Source: Sphingobacterium sp. UBA5670 (GTDB lineage: Bacteria; Bacteroidota; Bacteroidia; Sphingobacteriales; Sphingobacteriaceae). From it: a DNA stretch of 64,000 nucleotides. The notes under the pieces were generated by a model that had not been told where the DNA came from, searched no databases, and was given only the letters and a program-made list of their open reading frames with translations. The position numbers and the translations under genes were made by a program. Below, piece after piece: positions 17,027-26,407 of this stretch. The stretch is from positions 62,001 to 126,000 of the forward strand of contig NZ_DIIM01000009.1 of assembly GCF_002420705.1 (NCBI RefSeq). Reading direction: 5' to 3'. Position 1 is the first letter of the stretch, and the number at the start of each line of letters is the position of its first letter.

Positions 17027-19594
17027 ATGAAAGATAGGATACTGTATCGTCTGCTCTTTTTATGCTGGTTGGTTATAGTCATGTGTTCGAAATGCATGGG
17101 GCAGAATTCTCCTACGGATTCGCAAATTTCAATTGACACACATAACAAACAGATCATTCAGATACTTGTCGAAATTCATAAAACATACGATATTTCCATG
17201 TCTTATGATGAGCAGATTTTTAACAAGAACATTATCTATAGTCGATCATTTAATAAATCGAGTTTAGAAGAGGTTCTTAATTATTTGCTCAAAGATTCCA
17301 ATATTGGATTTACAATTATCAATAGGGCCCTGATCTTCTACAAAGAGGATAAGACTTTTACCATTAAGGGGCGTGTTGTAGATAGTCTAAGCGGTGAAAA
17401 CCTGATCGGTGCTACTTTGTTGATTGCTGAGAAAAGTAAAAGTAGTTTTAGTAATAAATATGGGTTTTATTCATTAACTCTACCACTGGAGACCAATGTC
17501 TGTGTGGTAAGCTATGTCGGGTATAAAACAAAAATTGTGAGATTTTCTCCCGATATGGAGTTTGGTACATTTTTAATCAAACTTTCTCCTCTAGATATGA
17601 ATCTAAGTGAAATTGTGATCAATGGAGACTCTATCGGACGAAGTAAGCAATTACAGGTGCTAAATGGGAAGATAGACTGGAATAGAGCTCGGAGAAGTTC
17701 TTTCTACAAGGGAGAAGCGGATATTATCAAGGTTTTACAGATGCAAAATGGTGTTAACGGATTGACTGAGGGGGGGAGTAACTTGTTTGTTAGAGGCAGT
17801 GGTAAAGATCAGAATCTTATATTGTTGGATGAAGCTGTTGTTTACAATCCATCGCATTTATTTGGTTTGACTTCTGTCTTTAATCCTGATATCTTAAAAC
17901 ATACTCAAATTTATAAGGATGCTATCCCATCGAATTTCGGAGGACGGATTTCATCCATCATGGAGATGAGCACACGTGATGGCGACGTAAACACAATACA
18001 TGTCTTCGGCGGCGCAAGCTTACTAGTGGCTCGCATTGGAGCTGAAGGTCCACTTATAAAGAAAGGGAAGGGATCTTTTTTAGTGACGGCAAGATCAAGT
18101 ATATCGAATGTATTCAATAAAGAATATCGTTTGTTCAATGTGAAGGGGAATTATAGTGACTATAATGCCAAATTGAATTACGCAATTGGGGACCGTCATA
18201 GGGTCTACGTTTCTGGATATGTCGGGAAAGATAAAGTGGTTGCACCTAATAAAAATACTAATCATTGGGGAAATTGGGCGTCTACATTACGATGGAATTA
18301 TGTGCAGAGTCCACGCCTGTTTATGAATTTGTCCGCGATTTTTAGTAATTATTCGAACAGGTTGGATATCAGTAAGCCCGAATCGTCAGAAAACCGAACA
18401 TGGCTGACGCAAATTAGAGATTTTAGCCTTAAAACTGATTTTACCTATTTTGGAGGATTAGATCGCATGCTTGATTTTGGAGTCCAAGGGACGCTGCATA
18501 GGTTCAAGCCTGGGGAAATTTCTCCCGTTGATCTAGCTAAGGAAGAAAATATTTTCAGGGCACAAGCATATGAGTATGCAGGATATGCATCCTTTAACTG
18601 GAAGATTGACTCTTCCTTTCGGGTCGTTTTAGGTACACGTTTAAATGCTTTTTATAGCACTTCGTTTGGACAATATTATTTATTAAATAATCAATACAAA
18701 GTCTTGGCGGGAGATTTGGATAAGAAAAAGACTTATTACGGGATCGAACCTCGTTTTTCTTTTCAGTATAAATTTGCCGATGCTTATTATGCAAGAATAT
18801 CTTATAACCGTATATACCAATATCTACAGCTTTTACAGAACGATGAATTGGCTTTTTCATCGTTGGAGGCCTGGATACCTGCTGGGCAAAATATAAAACC
18901 TCAATATACAGACGCAGTTTCATTTCGCATAAATAGAATGATTAATGGAGGATACATTGCGATAGATGGGTATTGGAAAAAGATGAAAAATCAAGTTGAA
19001 CTTATTGATCATGCGCAACTTATTTTAAATCCTTTTATAGAAACTCAGATAAAACAGGGAAACGGTCGAGTATATGGTTTAGAATTTTCTTTTAATAAAC
19101 GTGTAGGGCCTTTTGAAGGAACTGTTCTATATAGCTATTCTCGGTCCTTCCGCAAAATTGTAGGAATAAATAAAGGCAATGAATACGTGGCTAACTATGA
19201 TATTCCACATGTGGCTAAAGTTAGTTTGTCTTACGATATCAATAAAACTATTCATTTGAATACATTTTATGTATTACAGTCAGGAAGGCCATTAACTTAT
19301 CCAATGGGGTTTACGGAGTATGAGGGTATAGTTATGCCTATTTACTCGGATAGAAATTCACATCGTATGCCGATTTTTAGTCGCTTCGATATGAGCTGTT
19401 CTTTCGATTTAGAAACGAAAAAACAGCGAGAAAAAGGTCGGCTAAATACTTTAAATATAGGTCTATATAATGTCTTTGACCGACATAATCCATTATATTA
19501 CAGTTTTTTAGAGAGTGGAGATGGTACCCCCATCGTTAAACAAACTTCATTTTCAGGAATTGTTCCGTCAGTAAACTATGCAATAAGATTTTAA
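17027..19594 (+). CDS. TonB-dependent receptor with N-terminal STN signalling domain
   Basis: The 855-residue outer-membrane receptor has a signal peptide (MKDRILYRLLFLCWLVIVMC, ending near CMGQ), an STN signalling domain (about residues 35-110), a carboxypeptidase-regulatory-like domain (FTIKGRVVDSLSGENLIGAT to about 190), a plug domain (GGSNLFVRGSGKDQNLILLD ... FGGRISSIMEMST) and a 22-strand-type barrel ending in aromatic SVNYAIRF. The STN domain and the upstream sigma/FecR pair indicate ligand-triggered transcriptional signalling. The DUF4249 lipoprotein follows. The ligand cannot be read from the sequence; iron chelates, small glycans or peptides are all possible. Confidence 0.93.
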   Translation: MKDRILYRLLFLCWLVIVMCSKCMGQNSPTDSQISIDTHNKQIIQILVEIHKTYDISMSYDEQIFNKNIIYSRSFNKSSLEEVLNYLLKDSNIGFTIINRALIFYKEDKTFTIKGRVVDSLSGENLIGATLLIAEKSKSSFSNKYGFYSLTLPLETNVCVVSYVGYKTKIVRFSPDMEFGTFLIKLSPLDMNLSEIVINGDSIGRSKQLQVLNGKIDWNRARRSSFYKGEADIIKVLQMQNGVNGLTEGGSNLFVRGSGKDQNLILLDEAVVYNPSHLFGLTSVFNPDILKHTQIYKDAIPSNFGGRISSIMEMSTRDGDVNTIHVFGGASLLVARIGAEGPLIKKGKGSFLVTARSSISNVFNKEYRLFNVKGNYSDYNAKLNYAIGDRHRVYVSGYVGKDKVVAPNKNTNHWGNWASTLRWNYVQSPRLFMNLSAIFSNYSNRLDISKPESSENRTWLTQIRDFSLKTDFTYFGGLDRMLDFGVQGTLHRFKPGEISPVDLAKEENIFRAQAYEYAGYASFNWKIDSSFRVVLGTRLNAFYSTSFGQYYLLNNQYKVLAGDLDKKKTYYGIEPRFSFQYKFADAYYARISYNRIYQYLQLLQNDELAFSSLEAWIPAGQNIKPQYTDAVSFRINRMINGGYIAIDGYWKKMKNQVELIDHAQLILNPFIETQIKQGNGRVYGLEFSFNKRVGPFEGTVLYSYSRSFRKIVGINKGNEYVANYDIPHVAKVSLSYDINKTIHLNTFYVLQSGRPLTYPMGFTEYEGIVMPIYSDRNSHRMPIFSRFDMSCSFDLETKKQREKGRLNTLNIGLYNVFDRHNPLYYSFLESGDGTPIVKQTSFSGIVPSVNYAIRF

Positions 19595-19679
19595 AATAAA
19601 TGATGTTCCCTGTATCTAAAAGTTCATTTTAATCGTATGGTTAATGTAAATTTGGAACTAGTAAATTAGGTTGGGGCAG

Positions 19680-20516
19680 ATGAATAAAAATGTCTATTGG
19701 AAAGTCCTTGTTTTGTTGTTTTGCTGCAGCATGCTTTACGCCTGTGAAAAATCAGCGCTAGAAGATGGGCAATCTTATGATATGATCGTGGAAGGTGGTA
19801 TCAATACCATGTATAAAGAGCAATATATTCAATTAAAGCGACTTCATATTTCTGGCGTTACTAGTGAACTTGAAGGAATTCCAGCTGCTACGGTTATCGT
19901 GACAAATGGTCCAAATCAAATTGATTTTGAAGATGTTGGAAATGGTCTGTATAAAGGTCAATTGTTTGATTTAAGAGATACCGTTGGAAATATATTCCAA
20001 TTAAAAATTGAATTGAATGGAAAGGTGTATGAATCACAAGATCAGCTAATCACCAATGTGCCGATAGAAAAGTCTTTTATACCGGTAGAAAAATCTGATG
20101 TTAATAAAAAATGGCATGTCAAGGTTGATACATATTTATTTGGTATGAGCAATTCCAATAAATGGCTTATCATGCCGCAAAAGGAATTTTCGGATGAAAG
20201 TATGGTATTGTTTAAAGCACCCTATAGTTATAGTTTTAGGTCGGGAGCTCCAAATGTTTTAAATACATTGCTGGCTGCTACTTATAGTTATGAAATGGGA
20301 AGGAAAGACAGTTTAGTGATTTCTAAATTTGCGATTTCGCCGAGATATGCAAAGTTTTTATATAATTTGTTCCAAGAAACAAAATGGAAAGGGCTATTGT
20401 CAGCAGTCCCTGCGAATGTACAAGGGAATGTTACGGGAAATGCCCTTGGATTTTTCTATGTAATGGATGGAATCAAGAAAACAGTTCCGATGAAAGATAT
20501 TAGAAACGCTAAATAG
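19680..20516 (+). CDS. DUF4249-family lipoprotein
   Basis: From the ATG at 19680 the protein has 278 residues and a lipoprotein signal ending in LLFCCSMLYAC, with the lipid-bearing cysteine near residue 22. A TTG three codons upstream is less likely. The mature part begins SYDMIVEGGINTMY and has paired beta-rich segments such as ATVIVTNGPNQIDFEDVGNG and GKVYESQDQLIT, as in DUF4249. These lipoproteins are usually encoded directly after TonB-dependent receptors, as here, and probably act as a surface partner of the receptor. Its molecular role is not established. At 278 residues it is slightly short for the family. Confidence 0.88.
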   Translation: MNKNVYWKVLVLLFCCSMLYACEKSALEDGQSYDMIVEGGINTMYKEQYIQLKRLHISGVTSELEGIPAATVIVTNGPNQIDFEDVGNGLYKGQLFDLRDTVGNIFQLKIELNGKVYESQDQLITNVPIEKSFIPVEKSDVNKKWHVKVDTYLFGMSNSNKWLIMPQKEFSDESMVLFKAPYSYSFRSGAPNVLNTLLAATYSYEMGRKDSLVISKFAISPRYAKFLYNLFQETKWKGLLSAVPANVQGNVTGNALGFFYVMDGIKKTVPMKDIRNAK

Positions 20517-20539
20517 CTAATTTAATCCTTAAAATGAAG

Positions 20540-20574
20540 AGCCATATACGTAAGAATCGTATATGGCTTTTTTT
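20540..20574 (+). terminator. intrinsic terminator of the sigma/FecR/TonB operon
   Basis: AGCCATATACG and CGTATATGGCT form a perfect 11-bp stem with a 7-base loop, followed by seven T residues. It lies 24 bases after the DUF4249 stop and closes the four-gene operon. Confidence 0.92.
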
Positions 20575-20709
20575 ATGTGAATTTGTTTCTATTAAATTTT
20601 GTGGATTAGAAATGAAAATGCTATTAGGACTTTTTAATAATGTTATTGTCATTATTAAAGATTGAACAACTAGACATGTTTCAATACAAATGGTTCTTTG
20701 AATTGAATT

Positions 20710-21201
20710 TTAATCAATTATTTGCACAAGATCAGCGCAATTGCCGCTGAGCATCTGAAAAGTGAAACCGGTATCGAGTTTTATCTCTGCGCATGATGAG
20801 GTTCGTAGATATGCCGCTTTCCGGGTTAAGTATTCCACGAGATCAGTTAACGTAGGATTATGACCGAAGAGCAGCACATGATTGATATGGTCAGGAATTG
20901 CGTTGATAATGGATAGCAGATGTTTGTATGTGCATTCGTAGATCGTTTCTTCGATCTGAATATCAAAAGAAGAAGAACCCATCACATCCAGAAAGATACG
21001 TGTTGTTTGGAGTGCGCGGTTGGCTGGGGAGCTGATCACCATACTGTTTTCGTCAAGATTCAATTTTGTGGCAAGTTTGGCAGCAACCTGTTTTGCATGC
21101 TGAATTCCATCGGAGGTAAGGGCACGGTCAAAATCGTTTATTCCGGGAATGGTTTCAGCTTTGGCATGTCGGATGATATAAAGTTTTTTACTGTTGTCCA
21201 T
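20710..21201 (-). CDS. sixA: SixA-like phosphohistidine phosphatase
   Basis: The protein has 163 residues from the ATG at 21201, chosen because MDNSKKLYIIRHAKAE places the catalytic RHA histidine near the N-terminus as in the family; an upstream ATG at 21243 adds 14 unlikely residues. Other histidine-phosphatase signatures are SSPANRALQTTRIFLDVM and LLFGHNPTLTDLVEYL, the second catalytic histidine lying in GHNP. SixA removes phosphate from phosphohistidine in phosphorelay or PTS proteins; the target here is unknown. It is monocistronic and flanks the glycan cluster. Confidence 0.88.
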   Translation of the reverse strand: MDNSKKLYIIRHAKAETIPGINDFDRALTSDGIQHAKQVAAKLATKLNLDENSMVISSPANRALQTTRIFLDVMGSSSFDIQIEETIYECTYKHLLSIINAIPDHINHVLLFGHNPTLTDLVEYLTRKAAYLRTSSCAEIKLDTGFTFQMLSGNCADLVQIID

Positions 21202-21334
21202 GATTAAAATTTTTGATTCTATACTATTAACGCTTGATAGCAATATTTCATTGTAAAAATGATGAGATTACTTTCTTCATTATAACAAAATAGTAAAGTA
21301 TGAGTTCTGCGATTCTAAAAAATATAATAGATAA

Positions 21335-22138
21335 ATGATAAAGAAGTTCTTTTCAAAAAAAAGTAATAATGAAAGGAGTGATCCTGGATATGGCTGGTCA
21401 GGAAGGTATATGTATTGGGAAGATGTAAAAAGCTTAACAGATGGGTATGACGCGAATTTGATTTTGAACAGAACCTATCAATCGATGCTTGAAATTCGTG
21501 ATGGGCATGCTGTGTATGAGAGAGATTCCGTGCTATTTGAGAAAAAAGAATATCCTTTTGCGCTAATTTCAAGTCTTCTTTATATAGCAACAAAAAATGA
21601 TTTGAAATTGAAGGTCATCGATTTTGGAGGCTCTTTGGGTACAACCTATTATCAAACGCGTGATTTTTTAACTTCTTTGAAGTCATTAGAATGGCACATT
21701 GTGGAACAAGAGTCTTATGTGGAGCTTGGTAAAAAAGAGTTTGAAAATAAGCAGTTAAAATTTTATAAAACAATAGAAGAGAGTATTGCTGATGGCCTGC
21801 CAGATATAATTATTCTATCCAGTGTTGTCCAATATTTGGAAAAACCTCATGAATTTCTCAGTTATTTGGCGTCTTTAAGAATAGCCTATCTCCTTTTCGA
21901 TCGTACGGCATTTGTCTGTGATGGACCTGACCGTCTTACATTGCAACGTGTGCCACCATCTATTTATGATGCATCCTATCCAGCATGGTTTTTTAATGAA
22001 GCAAAATTCTTGAGCCATTTTAATGAGTATGAATTACAGGCTCAATTTGCATCCTATGTTATTGGAGAGCAAAATATGCTAATTGATGGACAGTTGGCCG
22101 GATATGATAGCGGATTTTTTTTTAAGAAAATGATATGA
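21335..22138 (+). CDS. TIGR04325-family putative methyltransferase
   Basis: The 267-residue protein has the start typical of the family (GYGWSGRYMYWEDVKS, about residues 19-34) and a SAM-binding-like loop VIDFGGSLGTTYYQTRDF (about 93-110). DIIILSSVVQYLEKPHEFL (about 151-169) and the aromatic C-terminal DRTAFV segment complete the pattern. TIGR04325 genes occur in O-antigen, capsule and glycan loci and are thought to methylate a sugar. Its stop overlaps the next start in ATGATG, so it is translationally coupled to the glycosyltransferase. It opens the plus-strand arm of the glycan cluster. Confidence 0.85.
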   Translation: MIKKFFSKKSNNERSDPGYGWSGRYMYWEDVKSLTDGYDANLILNRTYQSMLEIRDGHAVYERDSVLFEKKEYPFALISSLLYIATKNDLKLKVIDFGGSLGTTYYQTRDFLTSLKSLEWHIVEQESYVELGKKEFENKQLKFYKTIEESIADGLPDIIILSSVVQYLEKPHEFLSYLASLRIAYLLFDRTAFVCDGPDRLTLQRVPPSIYDASYPAWFFNEAKFLSHFNEYELQAQFASYVIGEQNMLIDGQLAGYDSGFFFKKMI

Positions 22139-23154
22139 TGCATAACTACTGTACTTTATTTAACTCAACATATTTGACTAGAGGTTTAGCAATGTATAAT
22201 TCTCTCGATAAGTATGTTAAGGAGTTTCATCTTTATATTTTCGCATTTGATGATGCGTGCTTTTCGATCTTAAAAAATCTCAATTTGCCGAAAGCGACAA
22301 TTATTCCATTAATCCAGTTTGAGGATAAGGATTTAATTGCTGTTAAGTCGACGCGTACAGCAGCGGAATATTGCTGGACTTGTACACCTTCCATTATACG
22401 TTATGCAATTAATACCTATGGATTGCAATCTTGTACGTATCTAGATGCAGACTTGTTGTTTTTTAGAAATCCACAGGTTCTGTTTGAAGAGATGGGAGAT
22501 AATTCTGTATTGATTACACCACATCATTATACTGAAAAATACGATCAGTCAGCAACAAGTGGAACCTATTGTGTTCAATTCGTTTGTTTCAAAAACACGA
22601 AAGAGGGAATGGAAGTACTTGAATGGTGGCGCAATGCTTGTTTAGATTGGTGTTATGCGCGCGTGGAAAATGGGAAATTTGGGGATCAGAAATATCTTGA
22701 TGATTGGATGACGAGATTTAACTGTGTTCATGCTTGTGAACATCGAGGAGCGGGAATTGCTCCATGGAATATTCAACAATATGAATTTGGTGATAGGAAT
22801 AGTTCAATATGGGCAAAAAGTATAGGGACTAGACTTAGTTTTCCAGTCATATTTTATCACTATCATGGGCTCAAGATAGCAGAAGCTAATAGTTTCATTC
22901 CGTTACCAACAGCATACTATGATTTAAATGATAATGGCCTCTTGTATATGTATAAACCCTATATGTCCGCTTTGGTAGAAGTAAGTAATGGATTGAGGAA
23001 ACGGGGGATTACTGCTGTATTACATGAAAATATCAAAATTCCGAAGATTCGGACATCCATTCGTCAAATTGCTAACCTCTTTTTTAAGGGAAAAACAGGA
23101 GAGTTTTATCACATCAATTATTTTAAAATGAGATGGCTTACCAAGTTGATTTAA
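22135..23154 (+). CDS. GT-A fold glycosyltransferase (nucleotide-diphospho-sugar transferase type)
   Basis: The 339-residue cytoplasmic protein has the fold of GT8/GT77-like enzymes. The N-terminal YCTLFNSTYLTRGLAMYNSL segment is followed by a metal-binding DxD motif in CTYLDADLLFFRNPQ (about residues 101-115). QFVCFKNTKEGMEVLEWWRN, GDQKYLDDW and a late FYHYHGLK complete the catalytic site. It overlaps the preceding methyltransferase gene by 4 bases and the following fdtA by 22 bases, so all four plus-strand genes are tightly coupled. Donor and acceptor are unknown; the linked FdtAB pair suggests it may handle an aminodeoxy sugar. Confidence 0.85.
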   Translation: MMHNYCTLFNSTYLTRGLAMYNSLDKYVKEFHLYIFAFDDACFSILKNLNLPKATIIPLIQFEDKDLIAVKSTRTAAEYCWTCTPSIIRYAINTYGLQSCTYLDADLLFFRNPQVLFEEMGDNSVLITPHHYTEKYDQSATSGTYCVQFVCFKNTKEGMEVLEWWRNACLDWCYARVENGKFGDQKYLDDWMTRFNCVHACEHRGAGIAPWNIQQYEFGDRNSSIWAKSIGTRLSFPVIFYHYHGLKIAEANSFIPLPTAYYDLNDNGLLYMYKPYMSALVEVSNGLRKRGITAVLHENIKIPKIRTSIRQIANLFFKGKTGEFYHINYFKMRWLTKLI

Positions 23155-23534
23155 AAACATTTACTGATGATCGCGGTAATTTGACAGTGATTGAAAAGGT
23201 TATTCCTTTTGATGTCAAGCGTATATTCTATATCTATGGAGTCGATGATTCTATCAGAGGGGGACATCGACACTATCAAACTGTTCAAGCAGCAATCTGT
23301 TTGCGTGGACGTTGTGCAATTTACAATCAAGATGGTGCAAAGGAACAAATGTTTGAATTGAATTCACCGGAACAATGCTTGATTTTAGAACCAAAAGATT
23401 GGCATCAGATGTTCGACTTTTCGGAGGATGCTATTCTTATGGTGCTTGCTTCTGAATATTTTGACGCTACGGATTATATTTATGAACCCTATTTAAAACA
23501 TGATAGCATACGAGAGCTTACAGCAGGTCAATAA
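23133..23534 (+). CDS. fdtA: dTDP-4-keto-6-deoxyhexose 3,4-ketoisomerase (FdtA/QdtA family)
   Basis: The 133-residue single-domain cupin has the family hallmarks FTDDRGNLTVIEKVIPFDVK, RGGHRHYQTVQAAICLRG (histidine pair of the active site) and ILEPKDWHQMFDFSEDA. FdtA/QdtA moves the keto group of dTDP-4-keto-6-deoxyglucose from C4 to C3, giving the substrate for the aminotransferase encoded next. The start overlaps the preceding gene by 22 bases and its end overlaps fdtB by 35 bases. Whether the product has the galacto or gluco configuration cannot be told from the sequence. Confidence 0.9.
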   Translation: MAYQVDLKTFTDDRGNLTVIEKVIPFDVKRIFYIYGVDDSIRGGHRHYQTVQAAICLRGRCAIYNQDGAKEQMFELNSPEQCLILEPKDWHQMFDFSEDAILMVLASEYFDATDYIYEPYLKHDSIRELTAGQ

Positions 23535-24588
23535 GGAATTTATGGATGATTACACGCATGTTTTCCAGGAGGTATTACGTGGAGGTTGGTATATTTTGGG
23601 AAAACAGGTACAGCAGTTTGAACAATCATTTGCGGATTTCTGTGGTGTCGAGCATTGTGTTGGAGTAGCCTCCGGACTGGATGCATTGGTCCTTTCTCTG
23701 CGTTATTTTGGATTTAGTCCCGGAGATGAGGTCATCGTACCTGCTAACACCTATATTGCTTCGATATTGGCTATTGTTCAAGTTGGTTTAAAGCCCGTAC
23801 TTGTTGAACCGGATATAAACACATACAATATTGATCCAAAACGGATAGAAGAGTGCATTACAAAAAAAACGAGGGCCATACTTGTTGTCCATCTCTATGG
23901 AAAAATGAGTGATATGGATCCCATTCTTCAGCTGTCCGCTCAATATGACTTAAAGATCATCGAGGATTGTGCACAAGCTCATGGAGCTGAATACAATGGT
24001 CAAAAGGCAGGATCGTTTGGTGATTTTGGTGCATTTAGTTTCTATCCTACCAAAAATCTTGGCGCATTGGGCGACGCTGGAGCTATTACATGTAAGGCTG
24101 ATATACTGAATGATTCAATTCGTACGCTACGGAATTATGGTTCATCTGCTAAATATGTCTTTGATGAGGTGGGGTATAATTCGCGGCTCGACGAACTGCA
24201 AGCTGCTTTTTTGTCTGTGAAATTAAAATACCTAGATAAAATTACAGCGCATAAACAGAGGTTGGCAGCAGTTTATCTACGTGAGTTAAAGTCTGATTTC
24301 ATACTTCCAGTTGTACAACCTGGACAGGAGGATGTTTATCATATTTTTGCGATCCGTCATCCCGAACGCAATCGGATGAAGCAATATCTATTGGATAATG
24401 GTATCGGAACGGAAATTCATTACCCAATTCCTCCACATCAACAAAAAGCGATGAAAGGAATTTTATCAGATGGAGGATATCCAATCTCTGAAGAAATCCA
24501 TCGTACAATAATCAGTCTGCCAATTTCTTATGGTCATACAGAAGAGGATGTTAATAGGGTTGTGGAAGTAATGAATAAATTTTCATAA
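23500..24588 (+). CDS. fdtB: DegT/DnrJ/EryC1 sugar aminotransferase (FdtB/QdtB type)
   Basis: The 362-residue PLP-dependent enzyme begins MIAYESLQQVNKEF, which aligns well with FdtB homologues and supports this start despite a 35-base overlap with fdtA. The PLP lysine lies in SFYPTKNLGALGDAGAI (about residues 183-199), preceded by EDCAQAHGAEYNGQKAGS. RNYGSSAKYVFDEVGYNSRLDELQAAFL follows, a family block. With FdtA it would make a dTDP-3-amino-3,6-dideoxyhexose. No N-acyltransferase (FdtC/QdtC) is adjacent, so the final sugar may be acylated by a gene elsewhere or left free or methylated. Confidence 0.92.
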   Translation: MIAYESLQQVNKEFMDDYTHVFQEVLRGGWYILGKQVQQFEQSFADFCGVEHCVGVASGLDALVLSLRYFGFSPGDEVIVPANTYIASILAIVQVGLKPVLVEPDINTYNIDPKRIEECITKKTRAILVVHLYGKMSDMDPILQLSAQYDLKIIEDCAQAHGAEYNGQKAGSFGDFGAFSFYPTKNLGALGDAGAITCKADILNDSIRTLRNYGSSAKYVFDEVGYNSRLDELQAAFLSVKLKYLDKITAHKQRLAAVYLRELKSDFILPVVQPGQEDVYHIFAIRHPERNRMKQYLLDNGIGTEIHYPIPPHQQKAMKGILSDGGYPISEEIHRTIISLPISYGHTEEDVNRVVEVMNKFS

Positions 24589-24602
24589 ACAAGGACGAAA
24601 AA

Positions 24603-25385
24603 ATGAAGGAGTATAGCGTTTCGATTATTACAGTCAATTTAAATAACAAAGCAGGGCTGCTGAAGACGATCAGGTCTATTCAAAATCAGACTTTTAATGA
24701 AATAGATTATATTGTGATTGATGGAGGGTCCACTGACGGAAGTAAAGAACTAATTGAACAGACTCAATTTATTTCTAAATGGGTTTGTGAAGAAGACGAA
24801 GGGATTTATGACGCGATGAACAAGGGGATAGGACTTGCTACTGGTGAGTATCTATTATTTTTAAATAGTGGTGATTGCCTCCATGATAATGCTACTTTAG
24901 AAAAAATAGTTCCATTGTTAAATCAGTTTGATATTATTTATGGGGATTTATTTTTTGCAGACAAGTTAAACCCTTATATATATCATTATCCCTCGGAATT
25001 ATCCTTTTCATTTCTATTTAAAGCATCTTTGGCACACCCTGCGACATTTATAAAGAGGGATTTATTTGGGCGTTTTGGAAAATATGATACGCGTTTTCAG
25101 ATAGTTGCTGATTGGGCTTTCTTTATTAACGTCATAGTGAAAAAAAATGCCTCTACCAAACATATCAAACAAATTATTTCCGATTTTGATACAAATGGAA
25201 TTAGCTCCCGTGCAGAAAATCAATTAAAGATCGCAAATGAAAGGAAAGCCGTTTTAGAAATAGAGTTCCCTCTTTTTTATCAGGATTATCTTACACACGC
25301 AAATACACTAAATACATTAGAGAAGATTCGATCATCAAGTGTCTTTAGATTCTTAAAAAAGATAGGGATCAAAAGATTTCAGTAA
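24603..25385 (+). CDS. glycosyltransferase family 2
   Basis: The 260-residue inverting GT-A enzyme starts SVSIITVNLNNKAGLLKTI, with the nucleotide-binding DYIVIDGGSTDGSKELIE and EEDEGIYDAMNKGIGLATG motifs, a metal-site-like FLNSGDCLHD (about residues 94-103) and the acceptor-side IVADWAFFIN. It matches the WcaA/WcaE-like GT2 enzymes common in Bacteroidota glycan loci. It lies 14 bases behind fdtB and is cotranscribed. Confidence 0.9.
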   Translation: MKEYSVSIITVNLNNKAGLLKTIRSIQNQTFNEIDYIVIDGGSTDGSKELIEQTQFISKWVCEEDEGIYDAMNKGIGLATGEYLLFLNSGDCLHDNATLEKIVPLLNQFDIIYGDLFFADKLNPYIYHYPSELSFSFLFKASLAHPATFIKRDLFGRFGKYDTRFQIVADWAFFINVIVKKNASTKHIKQIISDFDTNGISSRAENQLKIANERKAVLEIEFPLFYQDYLTHANTLNTLEKIRSSSVFRFLKKIGIKRFQ

Positions 25386-25413
25386 TAAAATAGATTTTAT
25401 TAGCAATTATTAT

Positions 25414-26271
25414 ATGATTAATCAATTTGTAAAACCGTTAATAACCATCGTAATTCCCTGCTATAATTGTGAAAATACGATTGAGGAAGCTGTTGGATCA
25501 GCTTTATCTCAAACATATACTAATATTGAGGTGATCGTAGTAAATGATGGTTCAGTAGATAATTCCGTGTACATTGTAGAAAAGCTTGTTAAAGGTGATT
25601 CTCGATTGAGTATCTATTCACAAACACATAAAGGCGTATCAGCGGCGAGAAATCTGGGATTAAGGATCGCTAGAGGTCGCTTTATTGTTTTCTTGGATGG
25701 TGATGATAAGTTAAAGGATAGTTATATTGATTTAGGAGTAAATAAATTTGACGAGAAGCCGAGTTTAACCCTCGTTTATAGTAATATGGAGCTATTCGAC
25801 CGAGAATCAGGTCTTTTTCCCCTAACTAAATTTAATTTAAAAAATTTTTTAAAAGCGAACTGTATTCCTGTATTTGCTATAGTTCGTACAGAGCAGTTGC
25901 GAGCTATTGGCGGCTTCGATGAGTCTATTGTTTTCTGTGAAGATTGGGAATGTTGGATCCATTTATTTAAGCAGTTTAATGCCGAGGTATATCGAATAGA
26001 AGAACCCCAATATTATTATCGAAAAAGATTTACTATAGATTCGGCATTAGATAAATATAGAGATAACCATAGGATACTTCGGGAGGTTCAGTTATATATC
26101 TTTCAAAAACATCAACAGATCTATGTTGAAAACGAAATGTCTCTGGATTATCTGTTTACCTTGGAAGATGAACTTGGAAAGTTCAGAAGGAAATATTATC
26201 ATAAATGGTATAAACGTATATTTTATTTATTGTTTAAGCCTAAGAAGTATTCAAAACTATATCAACAATAA
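25414..26271 (+). CDS. glycosyltransferase family 2
   Basis: The 285-residue enzyme carries PLITIVIPCYNCENTIEEAV, EVIVVNDGSVDNSV, GVSAARNLGLRIARGRFIVF and the DxD in FLDGDDKLKDSYID (about residues 98-111). CEDWECWIHLF is the usual downstream ED(W) acceptor motif. The C-terminal 60 residues are basic and aromatic (RKYYHKWYKRIFYLLF), suggesting peripheral membrane contact. It is last in the plus-strand glycan operon, followed by an AT-rich 136-base gap. Confidence 0.9.
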   Translation: MINQFVKPLITIVIPCYNCENTIEEAVGSALSQTYTNIEVIVVNDGSVDNSVYIVEKLVKGDSRLSIYSQTHKGVSAARNLGLRIARGRFIVFLDGDDKLKDSYIDLGVNKFDEKPSLTLVYSNMELFDRESGLFPLTKFNLKNFLKANCIPVFAIVRTEQLRAIGGFDESIVFCEDWECWIHLFKQFNAEVYRIEEPQYYYRKRFTIDSALDKYRDNHRILREVQLYIFQKHQQIYVENEMSLDYLFTLEDELGKFRRKYYHKWYKRIFYLLFKPKKYSKLYQQ

Positions 26272-26407
26272 TTGGATTTGTCTGGATTATCTGAAGAAGG
26301 GGATAGCGGTGTTATAATCTTTTTTTAAAGAAAAATAGATGAAAATTAATTGTGTATTATAAATATTAATTTAATTTTGTCGATTATATATTGTAATATT
26401 ATTAGCA

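Noticed and set aside
19671..19679. TTG start for the DUF4249 lipoprotein
   Set aside because: The ATG at 19680 directly precedes the signal peptide; three extra residues add nothing conserved.
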